64,000 nt of DNA from Candidatus Nitrohelix vancouverensis (GCA_015698305.1 CP048620.1:1886557-1950556); one strand, 5' to 3'. Counted from the first letter of the stretch, positions 1-8,322 are shown. Notes: generated by a model from the letters alone, not told the origin. Numbers and translations are program-made.

Positions 1-753
1 TTCGTGGCGCGAAAAATTACCCTCGAGTTGAGAACTGCTTTCCTGATAATTCTGCAAGTCCTTCGTTTGCCGCTCCTGAAAGGTCTGGATGTCTTCGTTG
101 GCGCGGGCGACGTCTTTTTTCAGCCGCTCCATTTCCTCTTCTGCCAGACGTTTTTCTACCTCGAAATTCTTTTGCAGGGTTTCGACCTGCTCCAGATAGC
201 GCGACCGTAAAGCCTGCGTTTCCTGTTCGAGGCTTTGCTTCTCCTCCTCAAGCTGAGCTTCGCGCTCCAGCAAGGCGCGCATTTTTTCGTTGGTCTTTTG
301 TTGTTCGTTCTTGAGGGTGTCGATTTGTTTTTCGAACTGGCTTTGCAATTCGGTCGGCAGGTTGAAGCTGATTTCCGAAGATTTGAAGGCTCTTCTTGGT
401 TCAGACCCAGAGGTTTTCAGCGATGCGGGGGATTGGAGGATGATCGCATATTTCGAGTTGATCGAGACGGCTCCGGGATTGTCGCCCTGAAGGTACAATT
501 CAATTAATGCGTCGTTCAGCTCTGCGCGCAGAGCAGTTAGAGATAATTCCGCTCCCGCCGAAACGCCGGGCAGGGAGGCCATTTTTTGCAAGACCTGTTC
601 GTCGGAATGCGGCGTTGCGGCCTTGAGCTCTTCATCGTCCGCGTACAAGGCGCGGATAGCGCGAAACAAGGCAGACGCGCCCTGGCTCCCCATTCGGGAG
701 TGCGTTTCGATCAATTGGTCGATGGCGTGCAACAAAGGCCTGGAGTCGTTCAT
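1..753 (-). CDS. Coiled-coil protein of unknown function, 3' end outside window
   Basis: An open frame of 251 codons begins at the ATG at 753 (MNDSRPLLHAIDQ) and runs off the left edge without a stop. Residues 1 to about 130 look globular and include LTALRAELNDALIELYLQGD. From about residue 130 onward the sequence is rich in Glu, Gln, Lys and Leu (for example EREAQLEEEKQSLEQETQAL), typical of a long coiled coil. I do not recognise the family. The ribosome site is weak, but a plausible minus-strand promoter lies at 819-847. It reads away from the MFS gene behind it in the same direction, so it may be its own transcription unit. Confidence 0.75.
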   Translation of the reverse strand, partial: MNDSRPLLHAIDQLIETHSRMGSQGASALFRAIRALYADDEELKAATPHSDEQVLQKMASLPGVSAGAELSLTALRAELNDALIELYLQGDNPGAVSINSKYAIILQSPASLKTSGSEPRRAFKSSEISFNLPTELQSQFEKQIDTLKNEQQKTNEKMRALLEREAQLEEEKQSLEQETQALRSRYLEQVETLQKNFEVEKRLAEEEMERLKKDVARANEDIQTFQERQTKDLQNYQESSSQLEGNFSRHE

Positions 754-818
754 GAGAGAATGAAAAGGCTTCCGCTGTGTCGTTTGTTAAGGAATCGTAA
801 GGGCGCCTGCCGTTCACT

Positions 819-847
819 ATTTTAGCAGACCAAGTGTTTGAAAACAA
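819..847 (-). promoter_or_regulatory. Candidate sigma-70 promoter for the coiled-coil gene
   Basis: On the minus strand TTGTTT (842-847) and TAAAAT (819-824) are separated by 17 bases. It lies between the MFS stop and the ATG at 753. The -35 box matches the consensus at three of six positions, so support is moderate. Confidence 0.4.
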
Positions 848-857
848 ATAGTTAAGC

Positions 858-2072
858 TCAGGCCTCCCGAACCATTTTGATTTGCGGTATGAGCATGAGG
901 GAGGCGAAAATCATCATTCCAAAGGACACCCAGCCGATGCTGGCGACGCCGATCTGATTGGCGACCCAGTAACCGATGAAAGGCCCGATACTTCCGCGAA
1001 CGCCTGTCAGGAAGACATGCACCGACATATAAGCCGCCGTCTTGCCGGGCGGCGCGTATTTGGTGACCCATAAATTCCAGGCGATGGAGCCGCCGGCGAA
1101 TGAAAAACCGATGAGGGCGGAACCCAGGCCAATGATCCACAGATCTTCCGTGATAAAAAATAGAAGAATTCCCGTCGCAAAGGACAGGTTCAAAATTATG
1201 CGCAGAACGATGAAGTTGATCTTGTCGAACAGACGCGCCCAAAAGGGAATGAACAGGAAGCGCATGGTATCGGGCAGGATGGTGATGATGAACGCGACCA
1301 TGAAGGGCGACGCTTCAATGCCGTATTTTGCCGATGCGATGTAATCCACCTTTAAAGGAAGCGTCCACAGATTGGCGAAGCCCATGATGAACCAGGTCAG
1401 GAGAACGTAACCGTAGGAAGGGTCCGTGAACAGGTACTTCAGGTTTCCAAATGGGTGCTTGTGCGCTCCCACCTCGATCGGTTGGGAAGGCATGGAATAG
1501 ATGGAATAAGCTTTCACCAGCCCGGCGCATCCAAGAAAAATAAATAACCAGCGAAAGTTTTCGATGTCGGCTTCGAGAATCAATGAACCCGCAACGCCAA
1601 ACGCGGCGGAGACGCCGACGGTCATCATCAGAGGTTTGGAAAAATAGGAAGCGCGTTTACCGCGCGGGTAGTTTTCGCCATAGATTGCCGTTACAAAAGG
1701 CAGGAGCGCGCTCCGGCAGATAAAACCGATGATGACGAGGGCGGCGAAGGCCAGTATGGAGTCGACCAGCCCGGCAAGCGCCAGACCCACTCCGGTGATG
1801 ATCGAGGGCAGGGCGGCGCAGGTGGATTTTTTCCACCCCGTGGACGATGCGTAATGAACCAGCAGGAGCGAACAGAACATGCCCATGAAGGGCGCTCCGG
1901 CGATGGCGGATTTGATTCCCTCGCTGGCGTCGTAATATCGAATCGCAATGAACAGGCAGAAAGTTTGAGAGGCCGCAGTCAGAATGCCGTCGCAGGCGCC
2001 GCGCCACATATCGAAGCGAAATGTTTTTGTGTAAAGTTCGGCTGTGGTGAGCGTTTGATGAGTCGTTTGCAT
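858..2072 (-). CDS. Major facilitator superfamily (MFS) transporter
   Basis: A 404-residue, very hydrophobic protein with about 12 predicted membrane segments. A cytoplasmic stretch after segment 6 (MPSQPIEVGAHKHPFGNLKY) separates two halves, as in MFS carriers. The loop GENYPRGKRASYFSKPLMM resembles the charged loop between segments of MFS proteins. It lies in the inner membrane; the substrate cannot be read from the sequence. It follows the TPR gene at 2171 on the same strand after a gap of about 100 bases, so co-transcription is possible. The family assignment is good; the function is open. Confidence 0.8.
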   Translation of the reverse strand: MQTTHQTLTTAELYTKTFRFDMWRGACDGILTAASQTFCLFIAIRYYDASEGIKSAIAGAPFMGMFCSLLLVHYASSTGWKKSTCAALPSIITGVGLALAGLVDSILAFAALVIIGFICRSALLPFVTAIYGENYPRGKRASYFSKPLMMTVGVSAAFGVAGSLILEADIENFRWLFIFLGCAGLVKAYSIYSMPSQPIEVGAHKHPFGNLKYLFTDPSYGYVLLTWFIMGFANLWTLPLKVDYIASAKYGIEASPFMVAFIITILPDTMRFLFIPFWARLFDKINFIVLRIILNLSFATGILLFFITEDLWIIGLGSALIGFSFAGGSIAWNLWVTKYAPPGKTAAYMSVHVFLTGVRGSIGPFIGYWVANQIGVASIGWVSFGMMIFASLMLIPQIKMVREA

Positions 2073-2170
2073 GGTTTCAAAAAGCAGGACTGAAAAAATC
2101 GAACAAAACGTTCAAGCGGGCGGTCTTATAGCGCGGTTGAGGTCGGGGCTGTTCGTCGTGGACGATGAAG

Positions 2171-2635
2171 TTAATTCAGATGACCGCGGCAACGGGCGAT
2201 ATAGACTGAATTCGCTTCAGCATAGGGCTGGATGTCGAGGGCTTTCTGAAAGCTGATGAGCGCCGTGTCGTAACGCCCGAGTTGGTACAGGCACATTCCA
2301 AGTCCGTTCCAGGCGCCAAAATGATGCGGGTTGGCGTCCAATACCTGCTGGCAGGCGATGACGGATTCTTCGTATCGACCGAGCAGATATAAAACCGTCG
2401 CCAGTTTGTTGCGGGCTTCGGCAAAATCAGGGAACACCTCGGACAGTTTCGTGAAATGCATTTCCGCATCGTCGAGTCGGTTGTTGTCCATCATGGTGAG
2501 GCCTTTGTGCAACTCCATTTCCGCCAGGTCTCCGGCCTCTCTGTACCATTCGTTCCATAGGGCCTGCGTCGCGAAGGCGCGGCGTTGCGGATCGGCGCTT
2601 TTCAATTCGTCCAGATGTTTCTTTGGGTCTGCCAT
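2171..2635 (-). CDS. Small TPR-repeat protein
   Basis: A 154-residue protein. Residues 35-150 form about three tetratricopeptide repeats, with typical pairs such as LGRYEESVIACQQVLDANP and LGRYDTALISFQKALDIQP. The N terminus (MADPKKHLDELKSADPQRRA) is charged and has no signal peptide, so the protein is probably cytoplasmic and mediates protein contacts. It is the first gene of a minus-strand pair with the MFS transporter and is divergent from cinA. No enzymatic domain is visible. Confidence 0.8.
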   Translation of the reverse strand: MADPKKHLDELKSADPQRRAFATQALWNEWYREAGDLAEMELHKGLTMMDNNRLDDAEMHFTKLSEVFPDFAEARNKLATVLYLLGRYEESVIACQQVLDANPHHFGAWNGLGMCLYQLGRYDTALISFQKALDIQPYAEANSVYIARCRGHLN

Positions 2636-2708
2636 GGTCGTTGGTTGAAGGGGGGCGGGCGGTTTGCCGCTTCGATAAAAGTTTCAAAAAAAGTATGAAG
2701 GTGTATTT

Positions 2709-2728
2709 TATCTTATTAAGGTAAGATA
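2709..2728. promoter_or_regulatory. 7-bp inverted repeat in the TPR/cinA divergent region
   Basis: TATCTTA (2709-2715) and TAAGATA (2722-2728) form a perfect inverted repeat with a 6-base spacer, in AT-rich DNA between two divergent genes. It could be an operator for either gene; there is no U-tract to make it a clear terminator. Confidence 0.25.
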
Positions 2729-2800
2729 TAAAAATAAAGTTACGCGGTATCCAAAATTCTATTTTCGACGGTGTGAATGTTTGAGCAGAATAAAGAGTTG

Positions 2801-4039
2801 ATGCGGGCGGAAATCCTCACTATTGGCAATGAAGTGGTGAGCGGATTGATTCAGGATTCGAATTCTCAATTTCTGTCCAGTCGACTGAATTCAGCCGGGG
2901 TGAACGTGCGACGCATGACCTCCGTCGGCGACGATCCCGAAGATATGGTGGATGCGCTGAACGGCGCTTTGGAACGCGTGGATTTGATCCTCGTCACCGG
3001 CGGTCTGGGGTCGACGCACGATGATCTCACCAAGCAGGTATTGGCGCAGCGTTTCGGACATTCGCTGGTCATGAATGATACGGTGTTGCGGCGTTTGGAA
3101 AGCATCATGGCGTCTCGCGGCAAAGCCATGACGCCGGGGTTTCGCAGTCAGGCGGAGGTGCCGGACAAGGCCGAAATTCTGCATAACGCCGTCGGCTCGG
3201 CTCCGGGCCTGTTATTTCAACATGACGGGAAGAAAGTTTACGCATTGCCCGGCGTTCCCAAAGAGATGCGGCATTTGTATGAAAAATATATTCACCCTGA
3301 ACTGGAAGCAAACAGTTCGGGGCGGATCGCTCATCGGCTCTTGCGCACGACGGGATTGAGCGAGTCGGAACTCTGGCCGCTGGTGGGCGGCGTGGAAGAA
3401 CTGGAACGCTGGGTGTCCGTCGCCTCGCTTCCATCCTATGAAGGCGTCAAGATTCGCTTGTCGGCTTCGGGCAAGAATCGAGAAGAGACCTTGAGCAAGA
3501 TTGAACAGGCCGAACGCTGGCTGGTTCCCAAAATTGAAAAATACATTTTTGCTCGCGATGACGAGCTTATGGAGGAGGTGATCGGAAGATTGCTTCTCAA
3601 GGAGAGTAAAACCCTGGGCCTTGCTGAATCCTGCACGGGGGGCTTGATCGGCCACCGACTCACGCAGGTACCCGGATCGAGCGCTTATTTCATTCAGGGC
3701 GCGGTGGTGTATTCCAACGAGGCGAAAATGCGCCTGCTGGGCGTCTCCGAAGAGACCTTGCGTCATTTCGGGGCTGTGAGCCGGGAAACGGCGCTGGAGA
3801 TGGCGAAGGGAATTTGCGAACGATCCGGTTCGGATTATGGTCTGGCGGTCACCGGCATTTTAGGGCCGGGCGGCGGTTCCGAGGAAAAACCGGTGGGATT
3901 GACCTTCATTGCCGTCGCCGATTCGGAAACCAGCCATTGCGAGGAGTTTCGTTTTCATCAGGATCGGAAAATCAATAAAGAGAGAGCGGCGCAGGCGGCG
4001 CTCAATCTGTTACGCTTGCGTTTATTGCGCGTTTTATAG
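2801..4039 (+). CDS. cinA: CinA family protein (nicotinamide-nucleotide amidase type)
   Basis: A 412-residue, full-length two-domain CinA. The N-terminal COG1058 domain, related to molybdopterin-binding folds, starts with AEILTIGNEVVSG and contains LILVTGGLGSTHDDLTK. The C-terminal amidase domain has LAESCTGGLIGHRLT, where the Ser-Cys-Thr-Gly-Gly motif carries the nucleophile, and later GILGPGGGSEEKPVG. The family hydrolyses nicotinamide mononucleotide for NAD recycling. I prefer the ATG at 2801, which has AAAGAG just upstream; an in-frame ATG at 2777 would add eight residues but has no ribosome site. The stop is followed by GAGGAG serving the next gene, suggesting co-transcription. Confidence 0.92.
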   Translation: MRAEILTIGNEVVSGLIQDSNSQFLSSRLNSAGVNVRRMTSVGDDPEDMVDALNGALERVDLILVTGGLGSTHDDLTKQVLAQRFGHSLVMNDTVLRRLESIMASRGKAMTPGFRSQAEVPDKAEILHNAVGSAPGLLFQHDGKKVYALPGVPKEMRHLYEKYIHPELEANSSGRIAHRLLRTTGLSESELWPLVGGVEELERWVSVASLPSYEGVKIRLSASGKNREETLSKIEQAERWLVPKIEKYIFARDDELMEEVIGRLLLKESKTLGLAESCTGGLIGHRLTQVPGSSAYFIQGAVVYSNEAKMRLLGVSEETLRHFGAVSRETALEMAKGICERSGSDYGLAVTGILGPGGGSEEKPVGLTFIAVADSETSHCEEFRFHQDRKINKERAAQAALNLLRLRLLRVL

Positions 4040-4048
4040 AGGAGTCTT

Positions 4049-4252
4049 ATGTCAGACGGTTCAGAAGTCACTTGTTTTCATTGCACCCGAAATTATGCCA
4101 GTCAGGAACTGAAGTGCCCGCATTGCGGGGCGCCGAACAATCCCGATATTCCGAGTTATCCCCGGTTTTCCGGGAGAGGCTGGTTTTTATCCATATGGAT
4201 TTTATTTGTCATGTCCCTGATCGCCATGCTGGTTCTCATGTTCGCAAGGTGA
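4049..4252 (+). CDS. Small zinc-ribbon protein with one membrane helix
   Basis: A 67-residue protein with two CxxC pairs (CFHC near residue 9 and CPHC near residue 23) that would bind one zinc, followed by a hydrophobic helix (residues 46-65, ILFVMSLIAMLVLMF) at the C terminus. It starts 9 bases after the cinA stop with a strong GAGGAG ribosome site. It is the gene immediately before the NACHT-FGE gene, about 150 bases away, but nothing in the sequence proves a link. Membrane-anchored zinc ribbons of this kind have no assigned role. Confidence 0.75.
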   Translation: MSDGSEVTCFHCTRNYASQELKCPHCGAPNNPDIPSYPRFSGRGWFLSIWILFVMSLIAMLVLMFAR

Positions 4253-4336
4253 ACGGCGCCGCCGGTCTGGCGCGTATCGCGATTTGATTTTGTAGAGGAG
4301 CGCCGTTACACTTGTTTTTACAACGCAAACCCGTTC

Positions 4337-4379
4337 GCATGCGATAGTTTGGTTTTTGATTTTATTGATGATCGCATGC
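4337..4379. promoter_or_regulatory. 9-bp inverted repeat upstream of the NACHT-FGE gene
   Basis: GCATGCGAT (4337-4345) is repeated inverted as ATCGCATGC (4371-4379), 25 bases apart and ending 27 bases before the ATG at 4407. This could be a bipartite operator or an RNA hairpin in the 5' leader. The left arm includes the self-palindrome CGCATGCG. No U-tract follows, so it is not a standard terminator. Confidence 0.4.
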
Positions 4380-4406
4380 CTTACAACTCAACTGAAATAA
4401 TACAGA

Positions 4407-6791
4407 ATGTCTGAAGACAACAGCCTGGTTCCACGACCTGAAGACGAGTTGCCCGCGGTCCAACTTCTGCCTGAAGAATCTCAGGGCTGGGTCATCGAGG
4501 TCTACCGCAAACATTGTCTGAGGCAGGTGAAGTCCCGGCTGGAAGCGTTGCTGGGAACGGGGCGGGGGAGAAAGCGTCGTTTGCCCCAGGTACTGCTGGA
4601 TGACAATGCGGTCGATTTTCGGCAGAGTTTGCACGAACAGGTGTATCCCACGCCGCGCGCGATTAACGAACCGGTCTGGGAACTTGGCAATGGCAAAGTA
4701 TTGCTTCAGGCGCCTTCGGGAATGGGCAAAACGGTTTATTTGTTGATGCAGTTGGAAACTCTCCTGGAGAATCAACCTCACCCGCTCTATCCGGTCCCCG
4801 TTTACCTTCACCTCGGCGCGCTCAAGGAAGGGGAAGGATTCCAGAATTTGTTCGCCTCGATTCATGACGTGATTTTGCAGACGGTTCTGAAAGAGCAGGA
4901 AGACGATCCCGACCTGTCTCTGGATGAAAAGCTGTTGTTGTCGACGATCCAATCGCTGGCGCGGCAAAGCCTTCTGTTCATCGCGCTGGACGGCGTTGAA
5001 CTGCTCCATGCCGACGACCGTTTTCGCGTCTATTTTGAAACCTTTGTGGAAGACCAGTCCTACCGCAGTAATTTTGTTCTGATGGCGGCGCGGCGTTTGT
5101 GTTTTGGCGCTTTGGCGACGGATTCTATTTTGCAGAGGGGCAAAGACGGCGGCTTTCTGACATCCTTTCAGGCTCTTGATCCGAAAGATCGCGAAACGTA
5201 TCTGGACGACGACGCGGCGCGCAACAAGGCTCTGGAAGGCTTGGCCAAGTATTCGTCTGAATTGCTCGACACCCCTTTGATTCTTAAAATGATTAAGGAT
5301 GTGAACGAGGCGGAAGAGGCCGAGCCCTTACAGATTCGCGGCGATATCTACGCGCGCTGGATCGAGCGATGGAAGGCCCTGCATGAAGACCCGGCGGATG
5401 CAGAGAGTCGTCTGGCGACGCTGAAACGGGTTTCGCTGGAGCTGGCCCTTGAAGGCAAGTTCCAACGCTACGACTTCGAAGATACTGGATTCGACAAAGC
5501 GGACGACGCGGAGGCGGGTTTCCTCAAAAAGGGCGAATGTTTCGACCATTTGATTGAAGCATTTTTGAACCAGACAGAAACGCGCTGGGAATATCGTCAC
5601 CCTTCCTTTCAAGAGTATTGGACGGCAAGAGCGATGGCGGAAGGCGCCGACTGGCAGACCCTGGTGCGTGAGCATTGTCGCGAAACAGGCTGGGAGGAGC
5701 CGATCAAGTTTCTGGCGGGAATGGTTTCGCCCAATCAATTGTTCGACATTTTAATCGAACGCGGCGCTCTGTTTCTGGCGGGTAACTCTGTGAGGGAAGC
5801 GCCGGGACTGAGCGAAGACCGGGCTTTGCTGATCGGTCAGTTGCTGAAATATCAGTGCAAGGAAGAGTTCCCGCAGTTTTCACGCTGTCGCCTGATCGAC
5901 GTCAAGGACGTGATCGAAGCCAATGACCGGAAGAAATTAAGCGATTTGTGCGGTCGATTGCTTTTGCGTGAGAATAGAGATTGCCGCATTTTGTATTCCG
6001 TACTCGAAACCTTGCTGGCGCTCCATGGCATCGACTGGGTGGATTGCATCGATCGCCTGGACTTTAAATCTGTGAACGCTTTGCCCGAATTGAAAGGCTT
6101 CCTTGCCGAAGCGAACGATGCGCAGGCGGTCGACCTGAAAGCGATGCGGAATTTTGGCGAAATGGTCACCGTCGCCGAGGGAAAATTCATCTGTCAGGAT
6201 GAAAAGGATGTCGAGGATCAGATCCATATCAGCGAATACTCGATCATGAAATACCCGGTCACCAACGCACTGTTCCGTCAGTTCGACCCCAATTTCAAGC
6301 CGCGTTTTCCGAAGTATTCCTGCGAAGACGACCAGCCGGTCATCGGAGTCAATTATTACGAAGCCACGGTATTCGCCTTGTGGTTCGGCAAGCGTCTGCC
6401 CATCGAAATGGAATGGGAAAAAGCCTCGCGCGGCGTGGACGGTCGGGATTACCCCTGGGGAGAGGCTTCGGGCTACCAGATCGGCTACACGAACACCTGC
6501 GATTTCATGGTGGGGCGCACCACAGCGGTCAGGGAATTCGAGCATGGCGTATCGCCTTACGGCTGTTACGATATGTCGGGGAACGTCTGGGAATGGTGCA
6601 CGCAACGCTTTGGACCGCGCCATACAACGCAAAAGACGGTGCGCGGCGGCTCCTGGTTCAATTACATGGTGTACTCCAAATGCGCATTTCGAAACTCGTT
6701 CAGTCCTGAAGAACGCAATTTGTCGGTCGGTTTTCGTTGTGTTTCTCAAGCGATGACGGAAATAGATGAGGGCGAAGAAGATGATTGGTGA
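4407..6791 (+). CDS. NACHT-type STAND NTPase fused to a C-terminal FGE-sulfatase domain
   Basis: A 794-residue fusion protein. After about 85 residues without a recognisable effector domain comes a NACHT-like ATPase: P-loop APSGMGKT near residue 101, Walker B-like LLFIALDGVEL near 190, and RHPSFQEYWTARAM near 398, a hallmark of the region after NACHT domains. A helical segment follows to about residue 585. Residues 587-790 are a formylglycine-generating-enzyme/sulfatase-modifying-factor fold (C-type lectin-like), with VIGVNYYEATVFALWFGKRL, PYGCYDMSGNVWEW, RGGSWFN and VGFRCV. STAND proteins usually sense a ligand through the C-terminal region and oligomerise on ATP binding. FGE domains on such NTPases have been described in predicted biological-conflict systems. 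The catalytic copper-binding cysteines of true FGE are not evident, so a binding role is likelier than enzymatic action. The gene has its own leader. Confidence 0.85.
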   Translation: MSEDNSLVPRPEDELPAVQLLPEESQGWVIEVYRKHCLRQVKSRLEALLGTGRGRKRRLPQVLLDDNAVDFRQSLHEQVYPTPRAINEPVWELGNGKVLLQAPSGMGKTVYLLMQLETLLENQPHPLYPVPVYLHLGALKEGEGFQNLFASIHDVILQTVLKEQEDDPDLSLDEKLLLSTIQSLARQSLLFIALDGVELLHADDRFRVYFETFVEDQSYRSNFVLMAARRLCFGALATDSILQRGKDGGFLTSFQALDPKDRETYLDDDAARNKALEGLAKYSSELLDTPLILKMIKDVNEAEEAEPLQIRGDIYARWIERWKALHEDPADAESRLATLKRVSLELALEGKFQRYDFEDTGFDKADDAEAGFLKKGECFDHLIEAFLNQTETRWEYRHPSFQEYWTARAMAEGADWQTLVREHCRETGWEEPIKFLAGMVSPNQLFDILIERGALFLAGNSVREAPGLSEDRALLIGQLLKYQCKEEFPQFSRCRLIDVKDVIEANDRKKLSDLCGRLLLRENRDCRILYSVLETLLALHGIDWVDCIDRLDFKSVNALPELKGFLAEANDAQAVDLKAMRNFGEMVTVAEGKFICQDEKDVEDQIHISEYSIMKYPVTNALFRQFDPNFKPRFPKYSCEDDQPVIGVNYYEATVFALWFGKRLPIEMEWEKASRGVDGRDYPWGEASGYQIGYTNTCDFMVGRTTAVREFEHGVSPYGCYDMSGNVWEWCTQRFGPRHTTQKTVRGGSWFNYMVYSKCAFRNSFSPEERNLSVGFRCVSQAMTEIDEGEEDDW

Positions 6792-6817
6792 TTTAATCCG
6801 AATTTTTCCGTTATAAT
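6788..6817 (+). promoter_or_regulatory. Candidate promoter for the response regulator-motAB operon
   Basis: A perfect TATAAT at 6812-6817 follows the NACHT-FGE stop; the best -35 is GTGATT at 6788-6793 with an 18-base spacer, overlapping the stop codon of the upstream gene. Transcription from here would give a leader of about 140 bases before the start codon at 6965. Confidence 0.4.
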
Positions 6818-6833
6818 GATTTAAAACATAGAG

Positions 6834-6870
6834 TTCCATTTGTCTCAGCCCAAAGACTAAAGAAATGGAA
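6834..6870 (+). promoter_or_regulatory. Leader hairpin upstream of the regulator-motAB operon
   Basis: TTCCATTT (6834-6841) pairs perfectly with AAATGGAA (6863-6870). Directly inside, GTCT (6842-6845) pairs with AGAC (6854-6857), leaving a one-sided 5-base bulge. This two-part stem sits at the 5' end of the presumed leader. I could not match it to any known riboswitch consensus, including c-di-GMP-I. Confidence 0.4.
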
Positions 6871-6923
6871 TCTGTGTCCGTTAGGCAAGATAACCCTATT
6901 TTTAACGTGACCTTAGATTAAAG

Positions 6924-6948
6924 AAGGTTTTCTTCCGAAAACCTTTTT
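6924..6948 (+). terminator. Intrinsic terminator-like hairpin just before the regulator start codon
   Basis: AGGTTTTC (6925-6932), loop TTCC, GAAAACCT (6937-6944) form a perfect 8-bp stem, extended by A-T pairs and followed by a T-run to 6948. The ribosome site TGGAG (6951-6955) and the start at 6965 come right after it. Transcription of the next operon almost certainly crosses this element, so it may be an attenuator rather than a simple end-of-gene signal. Confidence 0.6.
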
Positions 6949-6964
6949 GTTGGAGATACAACGC

Positions 6965-8317
6965 TTGGACATCACAAAAAACGCCAAAAAGTTTTTATGC
7001 ATCGACGATGATCGCACCTTGCAACTCATCGTCAAGCAAATCCTGGGAAAAGCGTTTGGACCGCAAATGCTTGAACTGTCTCAGGCGGTCACCGGCGAGG
7101 AAGGGTTGCGCTTGGTTAAGGACATGCAACCGGACATCATTCTTTGCGATATTCAGATGCCGGGGATGGACGGCTTTGAAGTCTGTAAAAAAATCCGCCA
7201 GTTCCAGCCGCATTGCGCGGTGATTCTCATGTCCGCTTACGATGCGGAGAGCGACAACGCGATCAAGGCCAGCGAAGTGGGGGCCGACGCGTATCTTTCC
7301 AAACCGCTCAAAAAAGGCGAACTGCTCTTCGTCGTCAATTTCGTGATGCGGGTCGCTCATTTGAACGACGCGATTTACGAAAAAAACAAGCAGTTGGAAT
7401 CCTCCCTTGAACAGCTCAAACAATTTCATCAAAAACTCGCGGCGCTGAACAATGAACTCATCGCCGACAAGCGAAGACTGGGCGCCAGTCTGCGCGACAT
7501 GACGGAGTTGAACCGTCAGATGGAAGAAAAGAACACGCAGATTTCTTCGATGGTCGAAGAGTTGGCGAGCCGTTCGGATTCCACCGTCGGCGTTCTGGCC
7601 AGCATCATCGAACTGAATCAGTCCGGGCATCGCGGTCATTCCGATCGCGTTGCAGACATGGCGGTTTTCATTTCAGAAAAAATGAATTTGACCGATTATC
7701 AGGTGCGCAATATCAAAACGGCGGCGCAATTGCACGAATTAGGAATCGTCGCTTTGCCGACTAAAGAAAAACGCGATGAAGCCGCGGACGAATCCGAAAA
7801 TAGAGCGTTTTCAAGTCATCCCCTGGTGGGCGAAATGTTATTGAAGGGCTACCCGGGATTCGAACTCGTGGCCGACATGATTCGCCATCTGCATGAGAAT
7901 GTCGACGGAAGCGGTTCCCCTGATGGACTCTACGGAGACCGCATTCCCATCGGCTCGCGCATCATCGCCTGCGCCAGTTTTTACGATCACGCAAAAATGG
8001 CCAATCCTGAGTCGACCATCGATTCGGTTCTGGAAGAAATGGACGGCAAGTCGGGCATGATATTCGACGAGACGGTTCTGGGGCATCTATCGGAGTACGT
8101 GAATTCCGTGGATACGGAAGGCGTTGAGAAAACTATGGATTGTACGGTCTTTGCACTGGCCGAAGGAATGGAACTGGCGACGGATATTTTCTCCGAATCG
8201 GGCATCAACCTGCTCCGAAAAGGCACAGTGCTGAACAAGGAAATTTTAAGTAAGGTGCTTAAATTTCACAATATGGACCCCATCGCGGGAACTATCAAAG
8301 TTAAACAACCTCAATAA
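6965..8317 (+). CDS. Response regulator with degenerate HD-GYP domain
   Basis: A 450-residue protein. Residues 8-125 are a receiver domain with the acidic pair in CIDDD, the phospho-acceptor Asp in ILCDIQMPGMDGFEV (near 61) and Lys in YLSKPL. A coiled coil follows (about 125-205), then an HD-GYP-type domain: LASIIELNQSGHRGHSDRVA, LHELGI near 256 and HLHENVDGSGSPDGL near 306. HD-GYP enzymes degrade cyclic di-GMP, but here HD is HE and GYP is GSP, so activity is doubtful. I chose the TTG at 6965, placed 9 bases after TGGAG; an in-frame TTG at 6947 lies inside the terminator hairpin. It precedes motA by 5 bases, so it probably adjusts motor output. Confidence 0.85.
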   Translation: MDITKNAKKFLCIDDDRTLQLIVKQILGKAFGPQMLELSQAVTGEEGLRLVKDMQPDIILCDIQMPGMDGFEVCKKIRQFQPHCAVILMSAYDAESDNAIKASEVGADAYLSKPLKKGELLFVVNFVMRVAHLNDAIYEKNKQLESSLEQLKQFHQKLAALNNELIADKRRLGASLRDMTELNRQMEEKNTQISSMVEELASRSDSTVGVLASIIELNQSGHRGHSDRVADMAVFISEKMNLTDYQVRNIKTAAQLHELGIVALPTKEKRDEAADESENRAFSSHPLVGEMLLKGYPGFELVADMIRHLHENVDGSGSPDGLYGDRIPIGSRIIACASFYDHAKMANPESTIDSVLEEMDGKSGMIFDETVLGHLSEYVNSVDTEGVEKTMDCTVFALAEGMELATDIFSESGINLLRKGTVLNKEILSKVLKFHNMDPIAGTIKVKQPQ

Positions 8318-8322
8318 GACTT

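Noticed and set aside
4407-6791. A diversity-generating retroelement target at the end of the NACHT-FGE gene
   Set aside because: I found no reverse transcriptase gene and no near-copy of the 3' region in the window. The fold alone is not evidence of hypervariation.
6834-6870. A c-di-GMP-I riboswitch before the HD-GYP regulator
   Set aside because: The expected conserved GCAAA-type core and tetraloop-receptor arrangement are not present, although the context would suit it.
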